From the NCBI RefSeq assembly GCF_003346715.1, contig NZ_QQPQ01000001.1, forward strand, positions 124,001-188,000: DNA of 64,000 bases, written 5' to 3'. The number at the start of each line of letters is the position of its first letter. The stretch's first letter is position 1. A program made the translations under genes and the position numbers. Below, piece after piece: positions 26,323 through 34,964 of the stretch. Below the pieces are notes generated by a model. It ran no database searches, had not been told where the DNA came from, and saw nothing but the letters and a program-made list of their open reading frames with translations. The DNA is from Oceanispirochaeta sp. M1 (GTDB taxonomy: Bacteria; Spirochaetota; Spirochaetia; DSM-2461).

Positions 26323-28419
26323 ATGCAGAAATTTCCAGTATCCTGTAATAAGGACTGTGGGGGCGGTTGTCCCCTTATCGCTTACAGTGAAAACGGGTGT
26401 GTGATCCGAATCAAAAATAATCCTCTTGCCTCTCCTTATATGAAGGGCTGCCGAAAGGGGTTTCAGGCCATGAAGATAGATCAGCATCCCCATAGGCTGA
26501 CCAGGCCCCTTATACGTCTTGAAAATAGACCCAGAGAATTTTCAAATGTTCAGGATGCACGGGATAATTTCCGTGAAGCTTCCTGGGAGGAGGCTCTGGA
26601 TCTTGCGGCCTTCCGGCTTGAAGAGTTTCGCAGGGATCACGACTGTACCTCTCTTATTGATCTCTCAAGCGGCGGAGCCTGTCGAGGAAAGATGCATAAT
26701 AATTCTGCTTTGACTTCCCGATTTCTTACTTTGTGGGGCGGAGCCCTGCGCTGCGGCGGAAGTTACAGTTCTGAGGCGGCTTCCTATGTTATGCCCTATC
26801 TTTTCGGTACTAAAAACAGTGGTATGGATGCGGGTAATCTTGCCCATTCAAAACTGATTATTCTTTGGGGCTATAATGCCTTTGATACCCGCATGGGTTG
26901 TGAAATGTCTCCCCGCATACTGGAAGCCAGGAAGCGTGGTGTTCCAATCATAGTCATCGATCCCCGTAAGACCAGAACTGCCGACACAATGGGGAGCTGG
27001 TGGATACCTGTCAAACCGGGAACGGACACGGCATTGATGGCCGCTCTGCTTTTCCATCTGATAAGGAATGAACTTCAGGATCACGGATTTATTGAAAAAT
27101 ACTCCCATGGTTTTTCCGAGCTGAAGGCTTATGTCCGGGGTGAGATAGACGGTATTCCAAAGAGTCCTGAATGGGCTTCCGAGGTCTGTGGAATTCCTGT
27201 TTCTGATATTGAGAAACTTGCAGAGCTTTATGGTCGGACGAAACCTGCAGTCATCCTGCCCGGACTCTCCCTTCAGCGTGCCATAGCTGGAGAAGAGGCT
27301 GCCCGGATGCCTGTGGCTCTGCAGCTGGCAACAGGGAATATCGGTATTCCCGGGGGAGGTTCGGGAGGAATGTTCTGGGGTAAAATCCCCGGTCCCCGCT
27401 GTGCCTCTTTTCCGGTTCCTTCCCACAATAATATTTCAATCCCTGTTTATGAATGGCCCGATCATATTCTTAAGAGAGATATTAAAGCCGCCTATATAAC
27501 TGGTGGTAATCTACTGTCTCAGGGGAGTGATATCAGGAAGAACCTCAGGGCCTTTCAGAACCTGGATCTCGTGATAGGGCATGATTTTTTTCTGACTCCA
27601 ACCATGGCTCTCTGTGATATCGTTTTTCCAGTCGCCACATTTCTGGAGCGCGATGATATTGTAAAATCTGCGGGTAACTTCATTCTTTACTCAGCCAGGG
27701 CCGCCGAAGCTCCCCAGGGTGTTTTGACGGATTATCAGATATTCACAGAGCTTTCAGAGCGTCTCGGATTTAAAGATGAATACAGTGAAGGAAGGAGTGC
27801 ATCCCAGTGGATTGACTCCTTTCTTGAGGATTCCGATATCCCTGATCCGGCTGCATTTAAACGAGACGGATTATTTATGGCTGAGGAGCAGGAGCGTAAT
27901 GCATTTTCTGACTTTATTGAAGATCCTGCCGCCAATCCGCTGAGTACCCCCTCGGGCAGGATTGAAATAGCCTCCCGGCATTATGAGGAGACTGGATTTC
28001 CCGGGTACCCTCATTACAGAGGAATTCTGCCCGATGATCCTGATTATCCCCTGATGCTGGTCACCCCCCATCCTCTTCATGGAATCCATTCTCAGTACTC
28101 CAATATTGAAGGATTCAGGATGGAAGAGGACAGGGGATTGTGGATTAACCCCGATGATGCCGGGGAGCGGGGAGTCAGTGAAGACAGTCTTGTTTATCTG
28201 AGAAGCCCCCAGGGGGAGATGAAAGTTCCGGTTCGAATCACTGAGGGGATTATGGCGGGGACAGTTTCTCTGAACGAAGGCCTGTGGCCCGACTTGAGTG
28301 AAGAAGGAAGCAGCCTTCTTGAGAGGGGGGGATCGGTTAATATTCTAAGTTCAACGGAACCCACCCTGCCGAGCCGGGGTGCAAGAACCCATACAATCTT
28401 TGTACAGGTATCACTCTGA
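26323..28419 (+). CDS. molybdopterin-dependent oxidoreductase, DMSO-reductase family, lone catalytic subunit
   Basis: The enzyme has 698 residues. The N-terminal 4Fe-4S motif is C8, C12, C16 and C43 (CX3CX3CX26C). Bis-MGD-binding domains follow: WGYNAFDTR near 190, VIDPRKTRTAD near 215, and a C-terminal dinucleotide-binding domain (SGRIEI, TPHPLHGIHSQYSN). The Mo-ligand region reads GSYSSEAASYVMPY (146-159), matching the YST of DMSO/TMAO reductases, so serine (S149 or S150) is the likely ligand. There is no twin-arginine signal, no FeS partner subunit and no membrane anchor gene nearby. The substrate is unknown. Confidence 0.88.
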   Translation: MQKFPVSCNKDCGGGCPLIAYSENGCVIRIKNNPLASPYMKGCRKGFQAMKIDQHPHRLTRPLIRLENRPREFSNVQDARDNFREASWEEALDLAAFRLEEFRRDHDCTSLIDLSSGGACRGKMHNNSALTSRFLTLWGGALRCGGSYSSEAASYVMPYLFGTKNSGMDAGNLAHSKLIILWGYNAFDTRMGCEMSPRILEARKRGVPIIVIDPRKTRTADTMGSWWIPVKPGTDTALMAALLFHLIRNELQDHGFIEKYSHGFSELKAYVRGEIDGIPKSPEWASEVCGIPVSDIEKLAELYGRTKPAVILPGLSLQRAIAGEEAARMPVALQLATGNIGIPGGGSGGMFWGKIPGPRCASFPVPSHNNISIPVYEWPDHILKRDIKAAYITGGNLLSQGSDIRKNLRAFQNLDLVIGHDFFLTPTMALCDIVFPVATFLERDDIVKSAGNFILYSARAAEAPQGVLTDYQIFTELSERLGFKDEYSEGRSASQWIDSFLEDSDIPDPAAFKRDGLFMAEEQERNAFSDFIEDPAANPLSTPSGRIEIASRHYEETGFPGYPHYRGILPDDPDYPLMLVTPHPLHGIHSQYSNIEGFRMEEDRGLWINPDDAGERGVSEDSLVYLRSPQGEMKVPVRITEGIMAGTVSLNEGLWPDLSEEGSSLLERGGSVNILSSTEPTLPSRGARTHTIFVQVSL

Positions 28420-28449
28420 TGACTCCGGTCAGCCCGTAGGGAACAGGAA

Positions 28450-29394
28450 TCAGTGAGGGAATAGCTCTCCCACACTTTCTCCGGTATGAATACGCCGGAT
28501 TGCTTCCGCCATAAGGGGGGCAACCGAGAGTACCATCATATTTTTCATAAGTTTCTCTTCCGTTATCTCCACGGTGTTGGTTACAATCAGTTTTTCGATT
28601 CCCGCCTTTTTGAGCCGGCTTACGGCTTCACCGCAGAGAACAGGGTGGACAGCACTGACATAGATCTTTCCGACTCCCGCAGCTTTAAGGGTTTTGATGG
28701 TTTCGAGTATTGTAGCGCCTGTGGCAATCTCATCGTCAAAAATTACAGCATCCCTGCCGCGTACATTACCAATCAACTCTCCCTGGTTCACCTCAGTATC
28801 ACTGATTCTTCTTTTATCAATGATGGCAATAGGAGCATCCAGACTCTCGGCAAAACGGCCGGCTCTCTTGGCGCCCCCCGCATCGGTTGCCACAACAATC
28901 ATATTCTCTTTGTTTTCATAGTGCCGGAAATAATCTGCAATGGTATATGTCGCTGTCAGGTGATCTACGGGCATACTGAAAAAACCGTGAACCTGAGCTG
29001 AGTGGAGGTCCATGGTCAGGACCCTGTCGGCTCCTGCCGTCTTGAGTAGATCTGCAATCAATCTGGCGGTAATAGATATCCTGGGTGCATCCTTTTTATC
29101 GGAACGGGCATAAGAGTAATAGGGAATTACCGCTGTGATCCTCCCTGCAGAGGAACTGCGCAGTGCATCCATTGTGATCAGCATCTCCATAAGGTGTTCG
29201 CTTACCGGAGTTGTAAGGGATTGAATCACAAAGACATCTCTGTCTCTGACATTTTCCTGAATTTGTACCGAAAGGTTGTCGTTGGAGAAACGGGATATTT
29301 CAAGGGGGCTCAATTTCATATCGAGTTCCCCGGCAATTGATTCACTGAGACCCGGATTTGAACCGCAGCAGAATATTCTCATTTTATCTTTCAT
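28450..29394 (-). CDS. prs: ribose-phosphate pyrophosphokinase (PRPP synthetase)
   Basis: The enzyme has 314 residues and makes PRPP from ribose 5-phosphate and ATP. Visible motifs are YSYARSDKK, the Mg/ribose-phosphate block DLHSAQVHGFF, and the PRPP-binding loop DDEIATGATI. In the classical class I enzyme the last motif is DD-x-x-DTAGT, so this is a divergent branch. The ATG overlaps the stop of the upstream MTHFR gene (ATGA); an in-frame ATG four codons on is an alternative. It is last in the methionine/one-carbon operon. Confidence 0.93.
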   Translation of the reverse strand: MKDKMRIFCCGSNPGLSESIAGELDMKLSPLEISRFSNDNLSVQIQENVRDRDVFVIQSLTTPVSEHLMEMLITMDALRSSSAGRITAVIPYYSYARSDKKDAPRISITARLIADLLKTAGADRVLTMDLHSAQVHGFFSMPVDHLTATYTIADYFRHYENKENMIVVATDAGGAKRAGRFAESLDAPIAIIDKRRISDTEVNQGELIGNVRGRDAVIFDDEIATGATILETIKTLKAAGVGKIYVSAVHPVLCGEAVSRLKKAGIEKLIVTNTVEITEEKLMKNMMVLSVAPLMAEAIRRIHTGESVGELFPH

Positions 29395-31229
29395 TTATTT
29401 GTATCCATTCCCAGTACCTTGAGGGCCAGTTCCACTTTTCCGAAGGGGGCACTGACCTGAAATCCCTGTACATGGGGTTCAATGATTCTGCAGATGTCTT
29501 CGGCGATTCTGATCCCTTCTGCAATGCCTTCTTCTCTGGTCTTACAGCGGCTCATCCTCTCCATTACCTCATCGGGGACTTCCACTCCCGGGACTTCATT
29601 ACGCATAAACTCGGCGTTCTTAAAGCTTACCAGGGGCCATACACCCGCTATAACGGGAATACTGCCGAAGGCGGAGGCCTTGTCCAGAAATCTCAGAAGA
29701 GCATCGGGATCAAAAACCGGTTGGGTTATGGCATACTCGGCTCCCGCTTCAATCTTTCTGCGATAACGATCCATTTCCAGCTCGGGAGATACTGCACAGG
29801 GATTAGCTCCCACACCTGTAAAAATGGCGGTGGGCGGTGTAATGGGATTGCCTCCGAAGTCTCTACCATAGTTAAGGTTATGAACAACCTGTGTCAGTCC
29901 TATGGAATCCACATCGAAGACCCCGGTGACCTCGGGATAGTCTCCCGACTTGGGTGGATCTCCGGTGATTACCAGGAAGTTATTCAGACCTGCTGCAACG
30001 GATCCCAGTATATCGGACTGCATACCCAGAAGGTTTCTATCCCTGCAGGTGTAGTGGAGAACGGCCTCAATTCCAGCCTCTTTCTGAATGATGGAAGCGG
30101 CTATCATGGGTGACACTCTTGCACTGGCTCTGGGGCCGTCGGGTATATTGATGGCGTCGACACCGTGGAAGGCACAGATTTTCGCCTTATTGATAAAAAT
30201 CGTCAGGTCTGTGCTTCGGGGTGGTGTCAGCTCTACTGATGTTACCATTTTTCCCTGTTTGAGAAGACAGGCCAGGCGGGATTTCTGTTCCTGGGGTACG
30301 GGAGTAATCTCAATAGACTCTTTATCTACTGCCTTGATCTCCACATGCTGTTTGACCAGGGACGTTGCCTTCACTGTACGTGAGGCCTTCAGTATATGCT
30401 CAGGGGTGGTTCCGCAGCATCCGCCGATTCCGCTTACACCCAGTTCGATAAACTTTTTGGCATAGGATGCGAAGTATTCAGGATTGGTCAGATAGACCAT
30501 ACGGTCATCTTTCTGTTTTGGAAAGCCTGCATTGGGCATGGCGATAATAGGTTTATCAGTCAGAGTCACAGCCTTCTCAACCCAGTTGTAGGTGTGGGAT
30601 GGACCGGTTCCGCAATTCAGTCCCAGAACATCAAGGGCATCACAGTCATTAAGTTTCTGCATCAGTGTTTCAAGGTTTTCACCTCCGGGGGTGTATCCCT
30701 CCTCGGTGAGTGTAAAACAGCCGCAGACTGGAAGTTCTGTTGATGCGGCGCACCGGGCTGCAAGGATGAGTTCTTCACTGTGGCTGAAGGTCTCGAGGAT
30801 TATCAAATCCACGCCGCCTTTGTACAGGGCTTCGGCCTGTTCTGTGAAAACTGCTGCCAGTTCCTCTCTTCTGTTCTCTTTCAGTATCTGTCCTGATTTA
30901 AGACAGGGACCCATGGAACCGGCTACATACTGAGCTTCGTCGGCATATTCCCTTGCAAGGCGGGCTGCCGCTTTGTTGATCTCAACAACCTTGTCTCCCA
31001 GACCGTGCTCAGTCAGCTTGATGCGGTTGGCACCGAAGGTATTTGTCTCAAGGACATCCGCTCCCGCTTCACTGTAGGCCTTGTGAACCTCGGCAACAAT
31101 TTCGGGGTTGGTAATATTAAGTTCGTCATAGCAGCGGTTCAGAAATATGCCCTTACTGTAGAGCATGGTTCCCATGGCACCGTCAAAGACGAGAGGCTGT
31201 TTTTTTATCTGTTCAAGAAAGGGGGTCAA
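29391..31229 (-). CDS. bifunctional homocysteine S-methyltransferase / 5,10-methylenetetrahydrofolate reductase
   Basis: The protein has 612 residues. The N-terminal ~290 residues form the homocysteine methyltransferase domain, with zinc-ligand motifs GLNCGTG and GGCCGTTPEH. The C-terminal ~285 residues (from about 325, KMVTSVELTPPRSTD) form a MetF-type FAD-binding reductase with ITGDPPKSGDYP and YAITQPVFDP. This is the YitJ-type fusion. It can supply methyl-THF to the MetH proteins encoded upstream. The start is TTG 31229 with AAGGAGA 7 nt upstream. It sits directly after the rubredoxin gene and is coupled to prs. Confidence 0.93.
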   Translation of the reverse strand: MTPFLEQIKKQPLVFDGAMGTMLYSKGIFLNRCYDELNITNPEIVAEVHKAYSEAGADVLETNTFGANRIKLTEHGLGDKVVEINKAAARLAREYADEAQYVAGSMGPCLKSGQILKENRREELAAVFTEQAEALYKGGVDLIILETFSHSEELILAARCAASTELPVCGCFTLTEEGYTPGGENLETLMQKLNDCDALDVLGLNCGTGPSHTYNWVEKAVTLTDKPIIAMPNAGFPKQKDDRMVYLTNPEYFASYAKKFIELGVSGIGGCCGTTPEHILKASRTVKATSLVKQHVEIKAVDKESIEITPVPQEQKSRLACLLKQGKMVTSVELTPPRSTDLTIFINKAKICAFHGVDAINIPDGPRASARVSPMIAASIIQKEAGIEAVLHYTCRDRNLLGMQSDILGSVAAGLNNFLVITGDPPKSGDYPEVTGVFDVDSIGLTQVVHNLNYGRDFGGNPITPPTAIFTGVGANPCAVSPELEMDRYRRKIEAGAEYAITQPVFDPDALLRFLDKASAFGSIPVIAGVWPLVSFKNAEFMRNEVPGVEVPDEVMERMSRCKTREEGIAEGIRIAEDICRIIEPHVQGFQVSAPFGKVELALKVLGMDTNK

Positions 31230-31257
31230 GTTTTTCTCCTTGTTTGGTCGGGCTCTG

Positions 31258-31416
31258 TTAATCTACAGGATCAAAAAGATCCCGGGTTGAATAGCACAGA
31301 GGACAGACCCATGTTTCCGGCAGGTCGTCAAAGGCTGTTCCCGGTTCAATCTCTCCCATGGGATCTCCCTCCTCAGGATCATAGATATAACCGCAGTTGA
31401 TGCATATGTATTTCAT
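31258..31416 (-). CDS. rubredoxin
   Basis: This 52-residue one-iron electron carrier carries the iron ligands in CINC (C5, C8) and CPLC (C38, C41). [11 protein letters not shown] and the [10 protein letters not shown] core are classic rubredoxin. The residue after the second CXXC is Tyr (CPLCY) instead of the near-universal Gly, and the usual KDLF is RDLF. GAGGAG lies about 10 nt before ATG 31416. It is tightly placed between the MetH C-terminal gene (28 bp) and the MTHFR fusion (28 bp), so it is part of the methionine operon and may feed electrons to one of them (inference). Confidence 0.93.
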   Translation of the reverse strand: MKYICINCGYIYDPEEGDPMGEIEPGTAFDDLPETWVCPLCYSTRDLFDPVD

Positions 31417-31443
31417 AATTATTGTTCTCCTCGGCAGAGCCGC

Positions 31444-33894
31444 TTATACCGCAAAGTACTTGGCCTGCGGGTGGTGGGCCACCAGTGCTGATGTACTCTG
31501 CTCTGGAACCATTTCATAGTTTTCTGTCAGGCTGATGCCGATTCTATCGGGTTTCAGCATATCAAAAAGAAGGCCGTGTGCTGATATATCCGGGCAGGAG
31601 GGGTAGCCGAAACCATAGCGGGAACCCTGATACTGCTGTGTCACATATCCGTGGATGTTTTCAGGCTCCGAGGAGGCTATTCCCAGTTCTCTACGCATTC
31701 TTTTATGCCAGTATTCGGCAAGGGCATCGGTGACTTCCACCGAGAATGCATGGAGCATCAGGTAGTCGTGATATTCATCGGCGGCATAGAGCTCTGCTGT
31801 CCTTTTGGAGACTTCTTCTCCAATGGTCACTACGAAAAGCCCTGCAACATCACCGCCCTCGTCGGCATTCTTATAATAATCCGAGAGACAGAGGAAGGGA
31901 GCTTCTCCCTGTCTGGGAAAGGCGTAATCATACTCCTTCCCCTTATGACTCATCACAAGACTGTTTTCACGGCTTTCACAGGGGAAATATCCATAGGCAG
32001 CCTTGGCATCTATAAGTCCTTCATTAAGGAACTGATTTCTGAAATCCTCATACAGAGGTTCCACCTTTGTTTTAATTAGATCCTCATACTCCTGAGCTGT
32101 CATTTTGCCCCGGCGATATCCCCATCTGCCTCTGAAGAGGGCCTGTTTATTGATAAGGGAGAGAACCTCCTCCAGGTCTATATCCCTAATGATTCTATCC
32201 CCCAGAAAGGGTGCTTCAGGAACGGGATTATCTCTTAAGACATTCCCATCCTTGAGTCCGGGTTTAACTTCTTTTACATCTGAAGCTGCTACCCATTCAG
32301 TCGCTTTCAGAGTTCCCGCTTCAAAATCCCTTACTTTTTTCAGGGCATCAAAGGCATCCTGATTATATACAACAGGAGATGTATAAGCGGGAACACAACT
32401 CTGTGCTACAAACTTTCTGGTCAGGGCCGCTCCCCCCAGAAAAATAGGCACATTGAGTCCCGCCTCTTCATACTGGGGTAGGCTTTCAGCCATTACCATG
32501 GCTGATTTTACAAGAAGACCGCTCAGCCCGATGATATCTACATTGTACTCCCTGGCTTTCTGGATAATTGTTTCTGCGGGAACTTTAATTCCGATATTGT
32601 AGACCATATAGCCATTATTGCTGAGGATGATATCCACCAGGTTTTTACCTATATCATGGACATCTCCCTGAACAGTTGCCAGGAGGATCTTAAGTTTTTC
32701 AGATTCATCCGACTTCTCCATCAGGGGTTCCAGAAACCGTACCGAAGCCTTCATGGCTTCCGCTGACTGTAGGACGAAGGGGAGGAGTATCTCCCCCTTT
32801 CCGAAGAGCTCTCCCACATGTCTCATTCCGGGGACGAGTATCTCGTTTATAATTCCCAGGGGTGAACGGCGCTGAAGCAGCATATCAAGAATATCTTCAA
32901 GGTCATCCTTGTTTCCCGTAACTATCTTGTCGTAGAGCTGAGTCTCTATGGGTTTCCATTTTTGTTCTTCCCCGTCATCTTTGGCTTCCGCAGCCGTACT
33001 GAAGTAATCGATAAAAGTGAGGAGCGGGGACTTCTCCGGGTTTTTAACTCTATCGAAGAGAAGATCCATACAGATTTCCCGGTCTTCTTCGGGGATGGAT
33101 GCCAGAGGCATCATTTTGGCTGCATCGATAATACAGGAATCAAGTCCGTACTCCAGAGCTTCATGGAGGAATACAGCATTCAGGATCTTTCTGGAAACTG
33201 GTGAAAGACCGAAGGATATATTACTGAGGCCAAGGATGGTCAGACAGCCGGGCAGCTCTTTTTTTATTCCTTTAATGGCTTCAAGGGTCTGAATTGCCGC
33301 ATCCCTGAGAGTTTCATCACCCGCACCGATTGTGAAGGTGAGGGGATCAAAAAGAATATCCTGAGGGCGCAGCCCCATCTCATCCACTGCTATAGTATGA
33401 ATTCTTTTCGCAATCCCGATCTTGTCGGCGGTGGTCATGGCCATGCCCTTTTCATCAATTGTAAGGGCTACAACGGCGGCACCGTATTTCTTGACCAGCT
33501 TCAATACCTTGTAGATATTCACTCCCCCGTCTTCAAGGTTCACGGAGTTGATAATACAGCGCCCGGGATAGATCTGCAGGGCACGTTCGATTACTGCAGG
33601 AGTAGTAGAGTCGATCATCAGGGGAGGTTTTAGAGATGAGGAGTATGTGGGAATCAGAATCTCCATATCCTTCATTTCATCACGACCCGCGTAGGCAGTG
33701 CAGAGGTCTATAACATGGGCCCCTACGGCTTCCTGCTCCCTGGCAATTGTCAGGCAGGTATCGTAGTCATCATCGAGAAGAGCTTCCCTGAAACGTTTTG
33801 AGCCGTTGGCATTACATCGTTCTCCGATGATAAGGGGTCTTATGGGCTGAACCAGTTCAACCGATTCATACAGGCTGGCTATGGATGCTTTCAT
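31444..33894 (-). CDS. metH: methionine synthase MetH, folate/cobalamin/activation part (no homocysteine domain)
   Basis: The protein has 816 residues. The pterin-binding domain (about 18-285) begins PLIIGERCNANGSKRF. The B12 cap is about 315-400. The cobalamin-binding domain carries DVHDIG at 411-416, with H413 the cobalt ligand. The AdoMet-binding activation domain (about 545-816) includes FRGRWGYRRG and YGFGYPSCPD. The homocysteine domain expected at the N-terminus is absent; it is encoded by the upstream gene, whose stop overlaps this ATG (ATGA). Together they make a complete MetH of about 1,120 residues. It methylates homocysteine using methyl-THF through B12. Confidence 0.95.
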   Translation of the reverse strand: MKASIASLYESVELVQPIRPLIIGERCNANGSKRFREALLDDDYDTCLTIAREQEAVGAHVIDLCTAYAGRDEMKDMEILIPTYSSSLKPPLMIDSTTPAVIERALQIYPGRCIINSVNLEDGGVNIYKVLKLVKKYGAAVVALTIDEKGMAMTTADKIGIAKRIHTIAVDEMGLRPQDILFDPLTFTIGAGDETLRDAAIQTLEAIKGIKKELPGCLTILGLSNISFGLSPVSRKILNAVFLHEALEYGLDSCIIDAAKMMPLASIPEEDREICMDLLFDRVKNPEKSPLLTFIDYFSTAAEAKDDGEEQKWKPIETQLYDKIVTGNKDDLEDILDMLLQRRSPLGIINEILVPGMRHVGELFGKGEILLPFVLQSAEAMKASVRFLEPLMEKSDESEKLKILLATVQGDVHDIGKNLVDIILSNNGYMVYNIGIKVPAETIIQKAREYNVDIIGLSGLLVKSAMVMAESLPQYEEAGLNVPIFLGGAALTRKFVAQSCVPAYTSPVVYNQDAFDALKKVRDFEAGTLKATEWVAASDVKEVKPGLKDGNVLRDNPVPEAPFLGDRIIRDIDLEEVLSLINKQALFRGRWGYRRGKMTAQEYEDLIKTKVEPLYEDFRNQFLNEGLIDAKAAYGYFPCESRENSLVMSHKGKEYDYAFPRQGEAPFLCLSDYYKNADEGGDVAGLFVVTIGEEVSKRTAELYAADEYHDYLMLHAFSVEVTDALAEYWHKRMRRELGIASSEPENIHGYVTQQYQGSRYGFGYPSCPDISAHGLLFDMLKPDRIGISLTENYEMVPEQSTSALVAHHPQAKYFAV

Positions 33895-34814
33895 GACTGA
33901 ACCTCTCTTACTGCAGGTTTCAGACCTGTCAGCTCTTCTTTGAGCCTGGATATATGTTCGGGAGTTGTTCCGCAGCAGCCTCCGGCCAGAGTAACACCCC
34001 AGTCTCCTATAAAGCTCTTAAGTTCAGATGCATAGGCTTCGGGAGTCATGGGATAGGTGGTTACTCCGTCTACAATTTCAGGAAGTCCCTGATTCGGAAG
34101 GCAGGAGATTCTGCCTGACCAGTTGTGACTGAGCCAGCGGATGCTGCTGAGCATATCTTCAGGGCCCGTGGCACAGTTCAGTCCAAAGGAGAACACATTG
34201 AAGGGTTCGATTATGGCTGCCGCAGCGGCGATATCGGTTCCTGCCAGCATGGTGCCTGTACTTTCGATAGTTATGGATATCATAATGGGAATATCCAGTT
34301 CTTTTTCATCAAGAACTTCTCTGGCTGAAATCAATACTGTCTTGAGCTGCAGGATATCCTGAGCGGTTTCGAGGATAAGAAGATCCACACCTGCATCAGT
34401 GAGAGCTTCAATCTGCTGTTTATAGGCTGCGGCCAGATCTTCCACAGTGATATGACCCAGGGAGGGGAGTTTCGTTCCCGGTCCCACCGAGCCGGCAACC
34501 CATCCGGAACCGTGCTGTTCGACTGCCTTGCGGGCGCAGTTGACTGATGCCGTATTGATTTCAACAACCTTGTCCTGAAGATCATATTCTCCAAGTACAA
34601 CAGTCGTGCAGCCAAAGCTGTTTGTTTCAATAATATCCGCTCCGGCTTCAAGGAAGCTCAGATGCATCTCAGTTATTTTGTCGGGGGCAGTGAGACAGAG
34701 GTACTCATTACAGCCCTCATTTCCGTCCCAGACTGTATCGGGCAGGTCCATGTTCTGAATGCTTGTGCCGCAGGCACCATCCAGAATCAGTAACTCTTTA
34801 TCCTGTAATTTCAT
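33891..34814 (-). CDS. homocysteine-binding module of a split methionine synthase
   Basis: The protein has 307 residues and consists only of the homocysteine S-methyltransferase barrel: ILDGACGTSIQ at the start, ETNSFG near 64, and zinc-ligand motifs GLNCATGP and GGCCGTTPEH near the end. It matches the first domain of MetH in order and length, ending exactly where the pterin domain begins in the overlapping next gene. AAGGAG lies 8 nt before the ATG. It could alternatively act alone with another methyl donor, but the coupling argues for a split MetH. Confidence 0.92.
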   Translation of the reverse strand: MKLQDKELLILDGACGTSIQNMDLPDTVWDGNEGCNEYLCLTAPDKITEMHLSFLEAGADIIETNSFGCTTVVLGEYDLQDKVVEINTASVNCARKAVEQHGSGWVAGSVGPGTKLPSLGHITVEDLAAAYKQQIEALTDAGVDLLILETAQDILQLKTVLISAREVLDEKELDIPIMISITIESTGTMLAGTDIAAAAAIIEPFNVFSFGLNCATGPEDMLSSIRWLSHNWSGRISCLPNQGLPEIVDGVTTYPMTPEAYASELKSFIGDWGVTLAGGCCGTTPEHISRLKEELTGLKPAVREVQS

Positions 34815-34964
34815 CTCAGCAGCTCCTTCGTCTTGTGGTAAGGGGTTTAACTGTTTGCTCTACTCTATAGAAAACTTCTGAACAATGTAATATTTCCCGG
34901 GATAAAATTTCACGGTATTCATTGCTATGTGAGGGATATTGTATTTCTGTCTCTTTGTGTTGAT

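Noticed and set aside
34815-34964. Possible SAM or B12 riboswitch ahead of the split metH
   Set aside because: Only 150 bp are available; no B12-box or SAM-I-like core or terminator hairpin was found there.
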